NCBI GenBank assembly: GCA_046349035.1
Contig: JAXMDC010000002.1
Coordinates: 930,001 to 994,000 of the forward strand
DNA from: JAXMDC01 sp046349035
Lineage (GTDB): Bacteria; Pseudomonadota; Alphaproteobacteria; Rhizobiales; Kaistiaceae
Direction of reading: 5' to 3'
DNA: 64,000 nucleotides
Under the pieces are notes generated by a model. It had not been told where the DNA came from. It saw nothing but the letters and a program-made list of their open reading frames with translations, and did not search any database. Shown here piece by piece: positions 48,332 to 57,976 of this stretch (its first letter is position 1; each line of letters starts with the position of its first letter). The position numbers and the translations under genes were made by a program.

Positions 48332-48933
48332 TAAACCTTGGCCTCGTTGGCGCCGACCGCGGCCGGAGCCGGCTCGGACCGCGTACTATGGAGAAGCGGA
48401 TTGGGCGGCGGCGGCTCGCCCGTCGCCACCGACTTCGCCGGTATCGGATCTGCCGGCGCTGGCTTCGGCGGAACGCGCAACAGCGGATTGCGCGGAGCAT
48501 TGACCGGGACGGGGGGCCGCTCGGTCACGGCTGCGGCAGCTGGCACAGCCGGCGCGACCGGCGGCGGGATGGAGCCGCCACCATAAGCATCAGCGTCGAC
48601 GCTGGGCGGCGCCGGGGCAGGCGCCGTCACCGGAGGCCCTAGCGAAGTGTCGGTGCCGGCTAGCGGGTCGAGCGTGGAGATTTCCTCCATCTCCTTCTTC
48701 ACATCGGCCAGCGGGTCGATGTTGGTGAGGCTCTCCATTTCTTTGCGAACGTCGTCGAGTTCGGCCTGACGCACCGCCTCGTTGAACTGGCGTTGGAAGT
48801 CCGCCGCGACCGCCTTCACCTTGCCGACCCAGCGGCCGAAGGCGCGCAACATCCGTGGCAGGTCCTTGGGACCCACCACGACGATCGCCACCACGGCGAC
48901 AACGAGCAGTTCTGTCCAGCCGATATCAAACAT
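48331..48933 (-). CDS. tatB: Sec-independent translocase subunit TatB
   Basis: 200 residues from ATG 48933. N-terminal MFDIGWTELLVVAVVAIVVVGPKDLPRMLRAFGRWVGKV is the canonical TatB helix, hinge and amphipathic helix. It is followed by two similar acidic segments (MESLTNIDPLADVKKE, MEEISTLDPLAG) and a long Pro/Ala-rich tail. Middle gene of tatABC, translationally coupled to tatC. Confidence 0.96.
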   Translation of the reverse strand: MFDIGWTELLVVAVVAIVVVGPKDLPRMLRAFGRWVGKVKAVAADFQRQFNEAVRQAELDDVRKEMESLTNIDPLADVKKEMEEISTLDPLAGTDTSLGPPVTAPAPAPPSVDADAYGGGSIPPPVAPAVPAAAAVTERPPVPVNAPRNPLLRVPPKPAPADPIPAKSVATGEPPPPNPLLHSTRSEPAPAAVGANEAKV

Positions 48934-48999
48934 GGCGCTCGCCGCGGCTAATGATGCGGGCTGGCGGCCCGCCGGCTCGCGTTGACGAGACTCGCTGTC

Positions 49000-49224
49000 C
49001 TAACGGGCAGCCTTGGTCTTCTCGTCCACTGCCTCGGCAACGACTTCGACCCGCTTCTCGATCGGCTTGCCGTTGGCAGCCGTTTCGTCGTCGTCGGCCA
49101 GACCCTTCTTGAAGCTCTTAACGCCCTTGGCGAAATCGCCCATGAGCTCGGAAATCTTGCCCCGCCCGAACAGGAGCAGAACGATCACCAGGAGGACGAG
49201 CAAATGCTGAAAACTGAGGCCCAT
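49000..49224 (-). CDS. tatA: Sec-independent translocase subunit TatA
   Basis: 74 residues from ATG 49224, which begins the TatA pattern MGLSFQHLLVLLVIVLLLFGRGKISELMGDFAKGVKSFKKGL; an in-frame codon 63 bases upstream would add an atypical extension. The charged C-terminus is normal. It forms the pore of the twin-arginine system. 66 bases upstream of tatB and 162 bases after scpB. Confidence 0.95.
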   Translation of the reverse strand: MGLSFQHLLVLLVIVLLLFGRGKISELMGDFAKGVKSFKKGLADDDETAANGKPIEKRVEVVAEAVDEKTKAAR

Positions 49225-49386
49225 CTTCGCATCTTCTCTGTTGTGGTTTCGGCCGGCGCGCCCTTGGCCAGCCGCAGCTTGCACCATGTAGGCACAATTG
49301 ACCGCCTTGGCAAACCTTAATGGCCGCTCCCGGCTCTTTGGCCGGGCAGCCTCGACTGTTCGAACAACCGCCTATCGCATTGACGG

Positions 49387-50082
49387 TTAATGCAAATCAC
49401 TCTCCGGCGGGAACAGTTCCGGCGCACTATCGCCGTCCTCGATCGGGTCTTCCGCCAGCCTCTCCTCCAATGAGGGCAAGGGCAACCCGCCGACCGCCCC
49501 GACGTCGAGGAGGCCGGCCCCCTTCAATTCCTCAACCCCCGGCAAATCGTCGATCGCGTTGAGGCCGAAGTGCTCCAGGAAGCCATCGGTCGTCCCATAA
49601 GTGACCGGGCGTCCCGGAGTACGCCGCCGCCCGCGCGGCCGCACCCAGCCGGCCTCCAACAGCAAGTCAAGCGTGCCCTTGCTGATCGACACCCCACGCA
49701 CCGCTTCAATTTCGGCCCGTGTCACCGGCTGGTGGTAGGCGACAATCGCCAGAGTCTCCATCGCCGCACGCGACGGCTTGCGGGTTTCGACACGTTCGCG
49801 CGACAGCAAGAACGCCAAATCCCCAGCCGTTCGGAACGACCACTTGCCCGCCACCTCGACCAGGTTGACCCCGCGCTCGCGGTAGCGCTCCCGCAATTCG
49901 TGCAGCAGCGCAAGCACGTCGGTCGCCGGCGCCAGACGCGACGCTAAATCGTCGGCGCTCAGAGCCTCGCTCGACGCGAACAGCAGCGCCTCGACAATCC
50001 GCAGGTTCCGGCCGTTGTCCTCCACAGGCAGGCTCGTCACATTGTCCATATAGAAGATTTTCGCCGCCGCGTTGTCACCCAT
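49387..50082 (-). CDS. scpB: Segregation and condensation protein B
   Basis: 231 residues. ATG 50082 is chosen because GGAGG lies six bases upstream and the start overlaps the scpA TGA region by eight bases; an ATG 18 bases upstream has no site. Tandem winged-helix domains: RIVEALLFASSEALSADDLA, VEVAGKWSFRT and ALETLAIVAYHQPVTRAEIEAVRGVS with LLEAGWVRPRGRRRTPGRPVTYGTT. It binds ScpA and SMC kleisin for chromosome condensation. Confidence 0.96.
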   Translation of the reverse strand: MGDNAAAKIFYMDNVTSLPVEDNGRNLRIVEALLFASSEALSADDLASRLAPATDVLALLHELRERYRERGVNLVEVAGKWSFRTAGDLAFLLSRERVETRKPSRAAMETLAIVAYHQPVTRAEIEAVRGVSISKGTLDLLLEAGWVRPRGRRRTPGRPVTYGTTDGFLEHFGLNAIDDLPGVEELKGAGLLDVGAVGGLPLPSLEERLAEDPIEDGDSAPELFPPESDLH

Positions 50083-50887
50083 TACGGGCCTCCGTGGCAT
50101 CGCCGCTTGGCGATGCGTCCTTGAGAAAAATCGGCGCGAACGGTTCGGTCTGGCTCATCGCCATCTTGCCCTCGCGCACCAGTTCCAACCCCGCCCCGAA
50201 AGTACTCGCCAACAAGCTGCGGCGGCGCGACGGATCGACCGCGAAAGGCGCAAGGAACAGTTCAAGCGGCGTCCATTCGGCAACCTTGCCGACCAGCCGA
50301 ACCAGGACTTCGCGCGCGTCGGCTAGCGACCACACCTGCCGGCGGGCCATCGCCACGTGCGGCGGGGCGTGGCGTCGCAGCGATGCCGTATAAGCTGAAA
50401 GCAAGTCGTAAAGCGTCGCCGAGACACCCCCGGTGACCGTCGTCACCACCGGCTCCGGCGCACCGCGAGCAAACACGTCGCGCCCAAGCCAGCTACGCCC
50501 GGAAAGCCACGCAGCGCCCTTGCGGATCGCCTCCAGCCGCCTCAGCCGGTCGGCGAGCGCTGCCGCCAGTTCCTCGCCGGTCGGCTCATCGCCGGCCGGC
50601 GGATCCGGCAGCAGGAGACGCGATTTGAGGTAGGCAAGCCAAGCCGCCATCACCAGATAGTCGGCCGCAACCGCCAAACGGCGATGACGCAGCTCGGCGA
50701 TAAAGGCGAGATACTGCTCGGCCAGCGCCAGCACCGATATTCGCGAAAGATCGACCTTCTCGGCCTTCGCCAGGGCCAGGAGGAGATCGAGTGGCCCCTC
50801 GAAGCCCTCGATGTCGATGACGAACGCCTCGCGCCCGTCGGCTTCGTCGCCAGCCTCGCTCCAGGCCTCGGCTTCGAGAGAGTTCAT
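50075..50887 (-). CDS. scpA: Segregation and condensation protein A
   Basis: 270 residues from ATG 50887, preceded by AAGG and GAGG, just after the nagZ stop at 50898. The kleisin signature FEGPLDLLLALAKAEKVDLSRISVLALAEQYL is near the N-terminus, then AADYLVMAAWLAYLKSRLLLP. The C-terminal winged helix carries VATFLALLEL-type LFLAPFAVD. Bridges SMC and ScpB. It overlaps scpB by eight bases. Confidence 0.96.
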   Translation of the reverse strand: MNSLEAEAWSEAGDEADGREAFVIDIEGFEGPLDLLLALAKAEKVDLSRISVLALAEQYLAFIAELRHRRLAVAADYLVMAAWLAYLKSRLLLPDPPAGDEPTGEELAAALADRLRRLEAIRKGAAWLSGRSWLGRDVFARGAPEPVVTTVTGGVSATLYDLLSAYTASLRRHAPPHVAMARRQVWSLADAREVLVRLVGKVAEWTPLELFLAPFAVDPSRRRSLLASTFGAGLELVREGKMAMSQTEPFAPIFLKDASPSGDATEARNG

Positions 50888-50897
50888 CCTCGTGCCT

Positions 50898-51929
50898 TCA
50901 CACTTGTCGCGGCGGCCAGCCGACACCGTTCATGAGTTCCTCGAACTCACGCCAAGCCGCTTCCCGGTCGAGCGCCTGCGGCGTCTGGCGGCGAGCCAAA
51001 GCGGCTGTCGCGCGCTCCTTGGTGCGACCGGTGAGCTCAGGAACCGCCGACGCCACCTCCCGCATTTCGCCGAAGTCTCCACTGCAATGCAGCGCAATGT
51101 CTGCGCCGGCATCGAGAGTTTCGCCAGCCCGACGTGAAAAACTCCCGGAAAGGGCCGACATTCCGAGGTCGTCGCTGACGAGGAGCCCGTCGAATCCGAT
51201 CAAACCGCGAATCACTTCCTCGACGACTCGGGGCGACGTGCTCGCAGGCGCGCTGGCATCGATTGCGCTGTAGACCACATGGGCCGTCATCGCGATCGGC
51301 ATGTCAGCGAGTTTCTGGAACGGCAAGAAGTCGGTTTTGGCGAGACGGTCGGCGTCGACCGACACCACCGGCAACTCCTTGTGACTGTCGGCACCGGCGC
51401 GGCCATGCCCCGGGATATGCTTGACGATCGGCAGCACGCCGCCGGCGAGGAGCCCTTCGCACGCCGCGCGGGCAAGGAGCGAGACGAGGTCGGGCGACGT
51501 GCCATAGGCGCGGTCGCCGATGATGTCATGGCCATCGGGCGATGGAACATCGAGCAGCGGATAGCAATCGACGTCTATGCCAAGCGGGACCAGTTGATCG
51601 GCGATCAGGCGCGCGCCCAGCCAAGCCGCTCGAACGCCTACCTCCTCGTCCTTTTCGGCGAGTTCGCCATAACGCCGGGCCGGTGGAAACAGCGGCCAGT
51701 GCGGCGGCTGGAGCCGCGCAACGCGCCCCCCCTCCTGGTCGATCAGCACCGGAGCGTGACTCCCCGCCGCGTCGCGAAAGGCTGCTACGAGGTCTTCGAC
51801 CTCGCTCGGCTCCCGGCAGTTGCGCCTGAACAGGATGAAGCCGAACGGCCGCTCGTCGGCGAAGAACCTCCGCTCGTCGGGCAAAAGGCGGGGGCCAGCC
51901 GAGCCGGCGATGAAAGCCTTGGCGATCAT
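50898..51929 (-). CDS. nagZ: Beta-N-acetylhexosaminidase (NagZ)
   Basis: 343 residues from ATG 51929. Glycoside hydrolase family 3 motifs are present: VLIDQEGGRVARLQP, LPIVKHIPGHGRAGADSHKELP (the catalytic loop His and Asp) and LLVSDDLGMSAL with the nucleophile Asp. It removes GlcNAc from muropeptides in peptidoglycan recycling. No signal peptide, consistent with cytoplasmic action. Between the SPOR-domain gene and scpA, its usual alphaproteobacterial place. Confidence 0.96.
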   Translation of the reverse strand: MIAKAFIAGSAGPRLLPDERRFFADERPFGFILFRRNCREPSEVEDLVAAFRDAAGSHAPVLIDQEGGRVARLQPPHWPLFPPARRYGELAEKDEEVGVRAAWLGARLIADQLVPLGIDVDCYPLLDVPSPDGHDIIGDRAYGTSPDLVSLLARAACEGLLAGGVLPIVKHIPGHGRAGADSHKELPVVSVDADRLAKTDFLPFQKLADMPIAMTAHVVYSAIDASAPASTSPRVVEEVIRGLIGFDGLLVSDDLGMSALSGSFSRRAGETLDAGADIALHCSGDFGEMREVASAVPELTGRTKERATAALARRQTPQALDREAAWREFEELMNGVGWPPRQV

Positions 51930-51984
51930 GTCGGGGTGTTAACGCCCGCCCTCGCCACAAACAATACGGAAGCCTAGGCAGGCC

Positions 51985-54078
51985 TCAATTACGTACGACG
52001 ATGCAGTCGGCGCCCGCCCCTTTCAGCCCCTCGCACAACGTGACCGCGGCATCCCGGGTCGACACTGGCCCCACGCGAACGCGAAAGAACGTGCCTTTGC
52101 CCGCAATCTCGGCTTCCTGGATGTCGGGTTGCTTGTCGCTGAGGAAGTTCGGGTATCGTTTCTGCAGGTCCTTAAACGTCGCCAATGCCGCGCTCTCGGT
52201 CTTCTGCGACGTCACTTGCACGACGAAGCCTTCGGCGCCGCGTGCCACTGTAGAGGGGCTCTGTGCCACGGCGTTCTGCGGCGGCGACCGCGGCGGCGCC
52301 GGAGTGGGTGCCAGCGTTTCGACCGGGTTGCCGCGCGGCACGGTGACCGTGGCTTGGGTGCCCGGCAGGCGTTGGCCGGCCGACGCCTGCGTGGGCGATG
52401 TCACCGCCGCAGGATCGACGAAATTCCGTGTGGTGCCCCCGCCCGGCGGACTCGTCTGGGCCCCGGCAACCGTTCCGGCGACTGCGGTCGCCGGGGAGGT
52501 GGGCGCGACGGGCGTCGGCGCGAGGGGGACGACAGGCGTCGCCAGCGCGGTGTTAGCCAGTCCGCGCGGCGGCGCGGCAGTCCCCGCGGCGCCGGGTGCG
52601 GGAGAGGCCAATGGTTGGCCGGCAAGCGGTGCCAAAGCTTCGCCAGGCGGAATCGCCGCGGGGCCCAACCGTGACTGGCCGGATGTGACCGGCGTACCGG
52701 ACGGGTCTATGTTTACTGTTCGCACGGGCTTGGCGTCTCCGGCCGCGAATGGACCGGTGTTTGCACCATTTGTGCCGATGATACCGTCGATCTCCCGACT
52801 CCCGAGCGATGCTCCGCCGACTTGCGGCAGGCCGGTCGACGGGGCCGGGCGCACGGTGACGACTTGCAGGCCATCGCCGACTCGGTCGGTGATGCTCTTG
52901 CCGTCCGGCGCGTTCTCCGCGCGATTGGTTGGCGGAGCCGGCGCCCGCGTCTGGCGTGCGTCGGCGGCAATCACCGGCGGCGACCCCAGCGGTCCACTGT
53001 TCTTGAACTGGTAGGCGACAACAACCCCGCCGCCGACCAGCAGGGCCACGACCAGCGCGCTCACGCCCAGCATGAGCCGCTTTCGGCCGGGCGCACCCGC
53101 CACCTCAGGCTCCGATGCGGCGGGACCGTAGCCCGGAACCGGCTCGATCGCCGCGAACGCGGCCGCAAGGTCGGTGTCATCGCCCGCCGTCGCAGCCTGA
53201 TTCGCCGCATTCGGGCCGCCGGATGCATAGGGAGCGAGGAAATCGTCGCCCACTGCCGGAACGGCTTGAGTATCTCGTCCGGCTGAGAATGCCCCGCCTT
53301 CCGGCATCTGCCGGAAGAACGCCTCCACCGGATCCTCGAGCGGCGCCCGGCCCTCAGGAGGAGCGTTCTTGACATCGGTCGAGCGGGGGCTGGGAGCGGA
53401 ATCGGTCGAATAGACCGCAGCCGCCAACCCGTCGTCGTCGTTCGCCGCCCAACCGAGGCCGGCAGGCAGGCGTCCTGGATCGCGGCGTTCCTCGCGAGGC
53501 TCCACGTCGCGCGCGGCCTCCCTGGCTTTTCCTGGAGCGACCGGGCGCGGTCCGCGAATCGGCAGATCCGACCTTGGGGCCGCTTTGACCTCGCTACGAA
53601 TCGGCGCGGCGGCCGGCTCAATTTCGGCGCGCCCGGTTTTCGCTTCGCGCGGTTTCAGCGGCAACACCCGCTTGTCGCTTTCGCCGCGGCGAAGGTTCAA
53701 ACCGCCGAAATCCGGACGAGCCGCCTTGCTTTCCGCCGCGGGAGGCGGCGCAGCTTCGTCCAAGCCTGGAACCGCAGGGCTCGGCCAATCGTTGGCCGGG
53801 TCCGCCTTGCGCAGGGGGGTGACAGTGGCGGCCGACTTCAGTCCGCCCATCAGCTCCGCCTCAAGTTCTCCGGTCAGGTCGGGACCTGGCGACGGTATTG
53901 GCCGCAGGGTACGCCGACTCGCGCCGCTGTCGGCGGGCGGGCGCCCGGCGACGATCCGCGCCAGTTCGACCAGCGGATCCTCTCGGCCGAGGGCCTGATC
54001 GAGATCGAAGTCCTTTGCGGTTGCGTGAGAATCGGGTACGGCGCGCACGCCGGACGTCGCTTTATACCGATCTGTCAT
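51985..54078 (-). CDS. SPOR-domain membrane protein
   Basis: 697 residues from ATG 54078. A long charged, Pro-rich cytoplasmic region (1-330) precedes one membrane helix (RLMLGVSALVVALLVGGGVVVAYQF, about 335-360). A long Ala/Pro/Gly-rich periplasmic linker leads to a C-terminal SPOR domain (FVVQVTSQKTESAALATF... then RVRVGPVSTRDAAVTLC). SPOR domains bind denuded glycan at the septum, so a cell-division role is likely. The very long linkers make it larger than typical FtsN-like proteins. It is downstream of argS. Confidence 0.9.
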   Translation of the reverse strand: MTDRYKATSGVRAVPDSHATAKDFDLDQALGREDPLVELARIVAGRPPADSGASRRTLRPIPSPGPDLTGELEAELMGGLKSAATVTPLRKADPANDWPSPAVPGLDEAAPPPAAESKAARPDFGGLNLRRGESDKRVLPLKPREAKTGRAEIEPAAAPIRSEVKAAPRSDLPIRGPRPVAPGKAREAARDVEPREERRDPGRLPAGLGWAANDDDGLAAAVYSTDSAPSPRSTDVKNAPPEGRAPLEDPVEAFFRQMPEGGAFSAGRDTQAVPAVGDDFLAPYASGGPNAANQAATAGDDTDLAAAFAAIEPVPGYGPAASEPEVAGAPGRKRLMLGVSALVVALLVGGGVVVAYQFKNSGPLGSPPVIAADARQTRAPAPPTNRAENAPDGKSITDRVGDGLQVVTVRPAPSTGLPQVGGASLGSREIDGIIGTNGANTGPFAAGDAKPVRTVNIDPSGTPVTSGQSRLGPAAIPPGEALAPLAGQPLASPAPGAAGTAAPPRGLANTALATPVVPLAPTPVAPTSPATAVAGTVAGAQTSPPGGGTTRNFVDPAAVTSPTQASAGQRLPGTQATVTVPRGNPVETLAPTPAPPRSPPQNAVAQSPSTVARGAEGFVVQVTSQKTESAALATFKDLQKRYPNFLSDKQPDIQEAEIAGKGTFFRVRVGPVSTRDAAVTLCEGLKGAGADCIVVRN

Positions 54079-54134
54079 CGGTTACTGGCCCCAGTTTTTC
54101 ACCCCGCACGCCCGCCGCCGGCGGTGGCCGCCAG

Positions 54135-55892
54135 TTAGCGCATCTCGTCGGGCGCGCTGACGCCCAGAATACCCAATCCTGACGCTAATACCAACCGGGT
54201 TGCATAAACCAGAGCGAGTCGCGCCTGCGTGGATGCTCGATCTTGCGGATTGATAAAGCGTAATTCGGGCATTTCCTTGCCGCGATTCCACTGAGCGTGA
54301 AATTCGGCGGCCGTCTCGTAGAGAAAAAATGCCACGCGATGCGGCTCGTGCGCAGCCGCCGCAGCCTCCAGCACACGCGGATAATCCGCGAGTCGCCGGA
54401 TCAAACCGAGCTCGCCAGGATCGGTCAGGCGATCGAGTTCGGCGCTCGCCAGGTCGGTCGCTGCCATGGCCAATCCTGGCACCTCCTGCTCCGCCAGCCG
54501 GAAGACCGAAGCACAACGGGCGTGCGCATACTGCACGTAGAAGACCGGGTTGTCCTTCGACTGTTCGGTCACCTTGTCGAAATCGAAGTCAAGCGGGGCG
54601 TCGTTCTTGCGGAACACCATCATGAACCGGACGGCATCCGCCCCGACCTCATCGACGACATCGCGGAGCGTGACGAACGTCCCGGCCCGCTTCGACATGA
54701 CGACCGGCTGACCGCCCTTCAGCAGGCGCACCAGCTGGCAGATCTTTATGTCGAGTTCGGCCTCCTTGGATGTCACGGCCGCGACCGCCGCCTGCATGCG
54801 TTTGACATAGCCGGAGTGGTCGGCGCCCCAGACATCGATCAGCGTGCGGAATCCACGCAGGTATTTGTCGTAGTGATAGGCGATGTCCGACGCGAAATAT
54901 GTGTAACTCCCGTCGGATTTCAGGAGCGGCCGGTCGATGTCGTCGCCGAAGGCCGTGGACCGGAAAAGCGTCTGCTCGCGGTCCTCCCAGTCCTCGACGA
55001 TCTGGCCCTTGGGTGGCGGCAGCTTGCCGACATAAATGAGGTCGCGGGCGCGCAGCGCATCGATGGCTGCGGCCACACGATCGCCGGTCTCCTGTAGCGA
55101 TCGCTCCGAGAAAAAGACGTCGTGCCGGATGTTGATGGCGGCAAGATCGGTGCGGATCATCGCCATCATCGCCGCCACCGCCTTAGCGCGAGCGATCGGC
55201 AGCCACTCCCCCTCGCTCAACGACAGGAGGCGTTTGCCGTGTTCGGCCGCCAACGCCGCCCCGACCGGCTTCAAATAGTCGCCGGGATATAGCCCCGGCG
55301 GAATGGTGCCGATGTCTTCGCCGAGCGCCTCGCGATAGCGCATGAACGCCGAACGACCGAGCACATCAACCTGCGCACCGGCATCGTTGATGTAATACTC
55401 GCGGGTCACATTGTGGCCGGCGGCGGCCAGAAGGCTCGCCAACGCATCGCCCACCACCGCTCCGCGAAAGTGCCCGACATGCATGGGCCCGGTCGGGTTG
55501 GCGGAGACGTACTCAACATTGACTGGAGGCGCCCCGCGAGGAGGGATGCGGCCATATCCGGAGCCGGCGGCGATGATCCCGCGCAGTGCGCCGCGCCAAT
55601 AGCCCGCCTTGAGCGAGAGGTTCAGAAACCCCGGACCGGCGACGGCGGCCTCTGAGACGTCCGGGTCGGCGCGCAAAAGGCCTGCCAAGCGTTCGGCAAA
55701 ATCGCGAGGCTTTGCCCCGAGGGGCTTGCTCAACACCATGGCCGCATTGGTGGTCACCTCGCCATGGCCGGCCTCACGCGGCGGCTCGACGACGACACGT
55801 GAAAGGTCGACCGCCCGGCCGCCGAAATCGGATGCAATCGCGGCCCGAATGGCCGCGGTGATCCGCGCGCTAAGATCCTGAAAAACGTTCAT
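54135..55892 (-). CDS. argS: Arginyl-tRNA synthetase
   Basis: 585 residues from ATG 55892; an in-frame codon further upstream would overlap dgt and lacks a ribosome site. N-terminal domain MNVFQDLSARITAAIRAAI, the HIGH-like SANPTGPMHVGHFRGAVVGDAL, KMSKR-like MSKRAGTFVTLRDVVDEVG, and an anticodon-binding tail ending RLVLASGLGILGVSAPDEMR. Class I enzyme charging tRNA-Arg. Between dgt and the SPOR gene. Confidence 0.96.
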   Translation of the reverse strand: MNVFQDLSARITAAIRAAIASDFGGRAVDLSRVVVEPPREAGHGEVTTNAAMVLSKPLGAKPRDFAERLAGLLRADPDVSEAAVAGPGFLNLSLKAGYWRGALRGIIAAGSGYGRIPPRGAPPVNVEYVSANPTGPMHVGHFRGAVVGDALASLLAAAGHNVTREYYINDAGAQVDVLGRSAFMRYREALGEDIGTIPPGLYPGDYLKPVGAALAAEHGKRLLSLSEGEWLPIARAKAVAAMMAMIRTDLAAINIRHDVFFSERSLQETGDRVAAAIDALRARDLIYVGKLPPPKGQIVEDWEDREQTLFRSTAFGDDIDRPLLKSDGSYTYFASDIAYHYDKYLRGFRTLIDVWGADHSGYVKRMQAAVAAVTSKEAELDIKICQLVRLLKGGQPVVMSKRAGTFVTLRDVVDEVGADAVRFMMVFRKNDAPLDFDFDKVTEQSKDNPVFYVQYAHARCASVFRLAEQEVPGLAMAATDLASAELDRLTDPGELGLIRRLADYPRVLEAAAAAHEPHRVAFFLYETAAEFHAQWNRGKEMPELRFINPQDRASTQARLALVYATRLVLASGLGILGVSAPDEMR

Positions 55893-55923
55893 GCTGCGAG
55901 GCCGGTGGGAAGGTTGCCGGCCC

Positions 55924-57114
55924 CTAACCGAAATCGACCGGCCGGTCAAACAGACGTCGGTATTCGGTGACGGCAAACCCGTCGGTCATCCCGGCCACGA
56001 AATCGCGAGCCGCGAAGCAGTCCCCCTTGTCGCCGCGCCACTCGCCTGGAAGGGCAGCGGGATCGTCAAGATATCGGCCGTAAAGCGAGCCGACGACCCC
56101 TTCAGCCTCGGTCATGACGCGCATGACGGCGGTATGTCGATAGACGCGCTGCCCGAGGAAGGCCTTAAGCGCCCGATCGACGCCAGCCGCGGTGGGCGAA
56201 AACGCGATGATCGGTATTTCGGCCGCCCGAATGTCTCCAAGGGTCTTGATGCCCAGTCGGCCGATACGGCTTCTTGCCTCCTCGCCGACATCGTCGATGA
56301 AGAGCGTGATCAAGCGCCGTGTCAACTCGTTGACGAGGCGCGGAGTCTCGACTTCACCGTAAGCTCGCCGCGCTTCAGCAAGGCTGTCGCCGACCGCCGG
56401 CAGGTCGGCGAGATCATCGACCGTGATCAGGCCTGCCCGAAGCCCGTCGTCGAGATCGTGGGCATTGTAGGCGATGTCGTCGGCCACCGCCGCCACTTGC
56501 GCCTCGGCCGTCGGATAAGAGGCCAAGAGCAGATCGGTGCCGGCCGCCTCGCCGAGTTCTGTCGCCTGCCGCGGGTCTTTGACCGGGCCGTTGTGCTTGG
56601 CAATCCCTTCCAGGACCTCGAAGCTGAGGTTGAGGCCGTCGAAGGCAGCGTAGCGTCGCTCCAGCCGGGTCACCACGCGGAGAGCCTGGGCGTTGTGATT
56701 GAAGCCTCCATCGGCCGCCATGGCAGCGGCAAGGGCTCGTTCGCCGGCGTGACCGAACGGCGGGTGCCCAAGATCGTGCGCGAGAGCGATCGCCTCAGCG
56801 AGGTCTTCGTCGAGCCGCAAGTTGCGCGCCAGAGCCCTGGCGATGCGCGAAACCTCCAGCGTATGGGTCAGCCGTGTCCGGTAGTGGTCGCCGGCAATCG
56901 GAGCGAAAACCTGAGTTTTATCCTTAAGCCGGCGGAACGCGGTCGAATGCACGATCCGATCGGCGTCGCGCTGAAACGGCGAGCGGGTCGGGCTCGACGG
57001 CTCGGCATGCGCCCGCATCGGACGCGATGGATCGGCCGCGTAGGAGGCGCGCCAAGCCGCAACCGGAACCGGAGACCACCGATCAGCCATGCCGCTCCGC
57101 TCGGTTGACTTCAT
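55924..57114 (-). CDS. dgt: dGTP triphosphohydrolase-like protein (HD domain)
   Basis: 396 residues from ATG 57114, with AGGA immediately upstream. The HD metal motif runs RLTHTLEVSRIARALARNL then AHDLGHPPFGHAGE, with IAYNAHDLDDGLRAG later, matching the bacterial dGTPase-like family. It converts dGTP (or other dNTPs) to deoxynucleoside and triphosphate. Divergent from erpA, a conserved pairing in alphaproteobacteria. Confidence 0.94.
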   Translation of the reverse strand: MKSTERSGMADRWSPVPVAAWRASYAADPSRPMRAHAEPSSPTRSPFQRDADRIVHSTAFRRLKDKTQVFAPIAGDHYRTRLTHTLEVSRIARALARNLRLDEDLAEAIALAHDLGHPPFGHAGERALAAAMAADGGFNHNAQALRVVTRLERRYAAFDGLNLSFEVLEGIAKHNGPVKDPRQATELGEAAGTDLLLASYPTAEAQVAAVADDIAYNAHDLDDGLRAGLITVDDLADLPAVGDSLAEARRAYGEVETPRLVNELTRRLITLFIDDVGEEARSRIGRLGIKTLGDIRAAEIPIIAFSPTAAGVDRALKAFLGQRVYRHTAVMRVMTEAEGVVGSLYGRYLDDPAALPGEWRGDKGDCFAARDFVAGMTDGFAVTEYRRLFDRPVDFG

Positions 57115-57216
57115 TCCTGCGGTTCATACCTTATAGTCCACGTGAGTTCAGCCAGGCCGTAAATTGGCCGCCGGCGGCCAATGAGCGCCTCGGACCAGGT
57201 GACACAGGCGCGAATC

Positions 57217-57561
57217 ATGACCGCAATCGCCCCGATCGCTCCCGACGTAACGCTGACGGCTCGCGCTGCCCAGCGCATTGCCCGCATTGTTGCCGAACAA
57301 GGTGCGGCAGCCCTGCGTGTGAGTGTGTCCGGCGGGGGTTGCTCCGGCTTCCGCTACGACTTCGCCTTCGAGCGGTCGCGTGGCACCGACGACCTCGCGG
57401 TGGAGCGCGACGGAGCAACCGTCCTCATCGATCCGGTTTCGCTTGCCTATCTCGGCGGGGCCGAGATCGATTTCGTCGACGAACTGCTGGGCCAGTCGTT
57501 TCAGGTGAAGAACCCCAACGCGACCGCCTCCTGCGGCTGCGGCACCAGTTTCACCGTCTAG
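57217..57561 (+). CDS. erpA: Iron-sulfur cluster insertion protein ErpA
   Basis: 114 residues from ATG 57217 with AGGCG upstream; ATG 57181 would add 12 residues of unlikely sequence. A-type carrier motifs: VSGGGCSGFRYDFAFE and ASCGCGTSFTV give the three ligand Cys. It delivers [4Fe-4S] clusters to client enzymes, for example IlvD and the isoprenoid enzymes. Its TAG overlaps the GTG of the next gene. Confidence 0.94.
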   Translation: MTAIAPIAPDVTLTARAAQRIARIVAEQGAAALRVSVSGGGCSGFRYDFAFERSRGTDDLAVERDGATVLIDPVSLAYLGGAEIDFVDELLGQSFQVKNPNATASCGCGTSFTV

Positions 57562-57974
57562 TGGACGCCGCCAGCACGCCGGTCGGCATCGAGCGCTTCC
57601 AGCAGGTTTCGCTGCCCGTCGCCGACCTCGACCGTGCGGTGAGCTTCTATCGCGACAAGGTCGGCCTCCGTTTGATCGCCACGTTCGATCCGCCTGGTCT
57701 TGCCTTTCTCGACGTCGGCGGTGTTCGCCTGCTGCTGAGCCGCAGCAAGGACGCAAAGCCTTCGTCGGGCACGCTCTATCTCCGCGTCGCGGACATCGAC
57801 GCCGCCGAACGGGCGCTGACAACCCGCGGCGTTGCTTTCGAACACCGTCCGGCGCTGGTCCATCGGGACACCGCCGGCCAGTTCGGACCGGCCGGCAGCG
57901 AGGAATGGATGGCTTTTCTTCGCGACCCTGACGGCCACCTCTTGTCGATCGCCGCCACCAAGCCGGCCCGCTGA
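57561..57974 (+). CDS. Glyoxalase/VOC-family protein
   Basis: 137 residues starting at GTG 57561 in a TAGTG overlap with erpA. The VOC beta-alpha-beta-beta-beta fold is visible: FQQVSLPVADLDRAVSFYRDKVGLRL, FLDVGGVRLLLS, LYLRVADIDAAERALTTRGV and ending FLRDPDGHLLSI. The metal-binding His is replaced by Gln at the first position (FQQVSLPV) and a Glu-containing site is not obvious, so it may be non-metal or bind another ligand. The substrate is unknown; translational coupling to erpA may only reflect gene order. Confidence 0.85.
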   Translation: MDAASTPVGIERFQQVSLPVADLDRAVSFYRDKVGLRLIATFDPPGLAFLDVGGVRLLLSRSKDAKPSSGTLYLRVADIDAAERALTTRGVAFEHRPALVHRDTAGQFGPAGSEEWMAFLRDPDGHLLSIAATKPAR

Positions 57975-57976
57975 GC

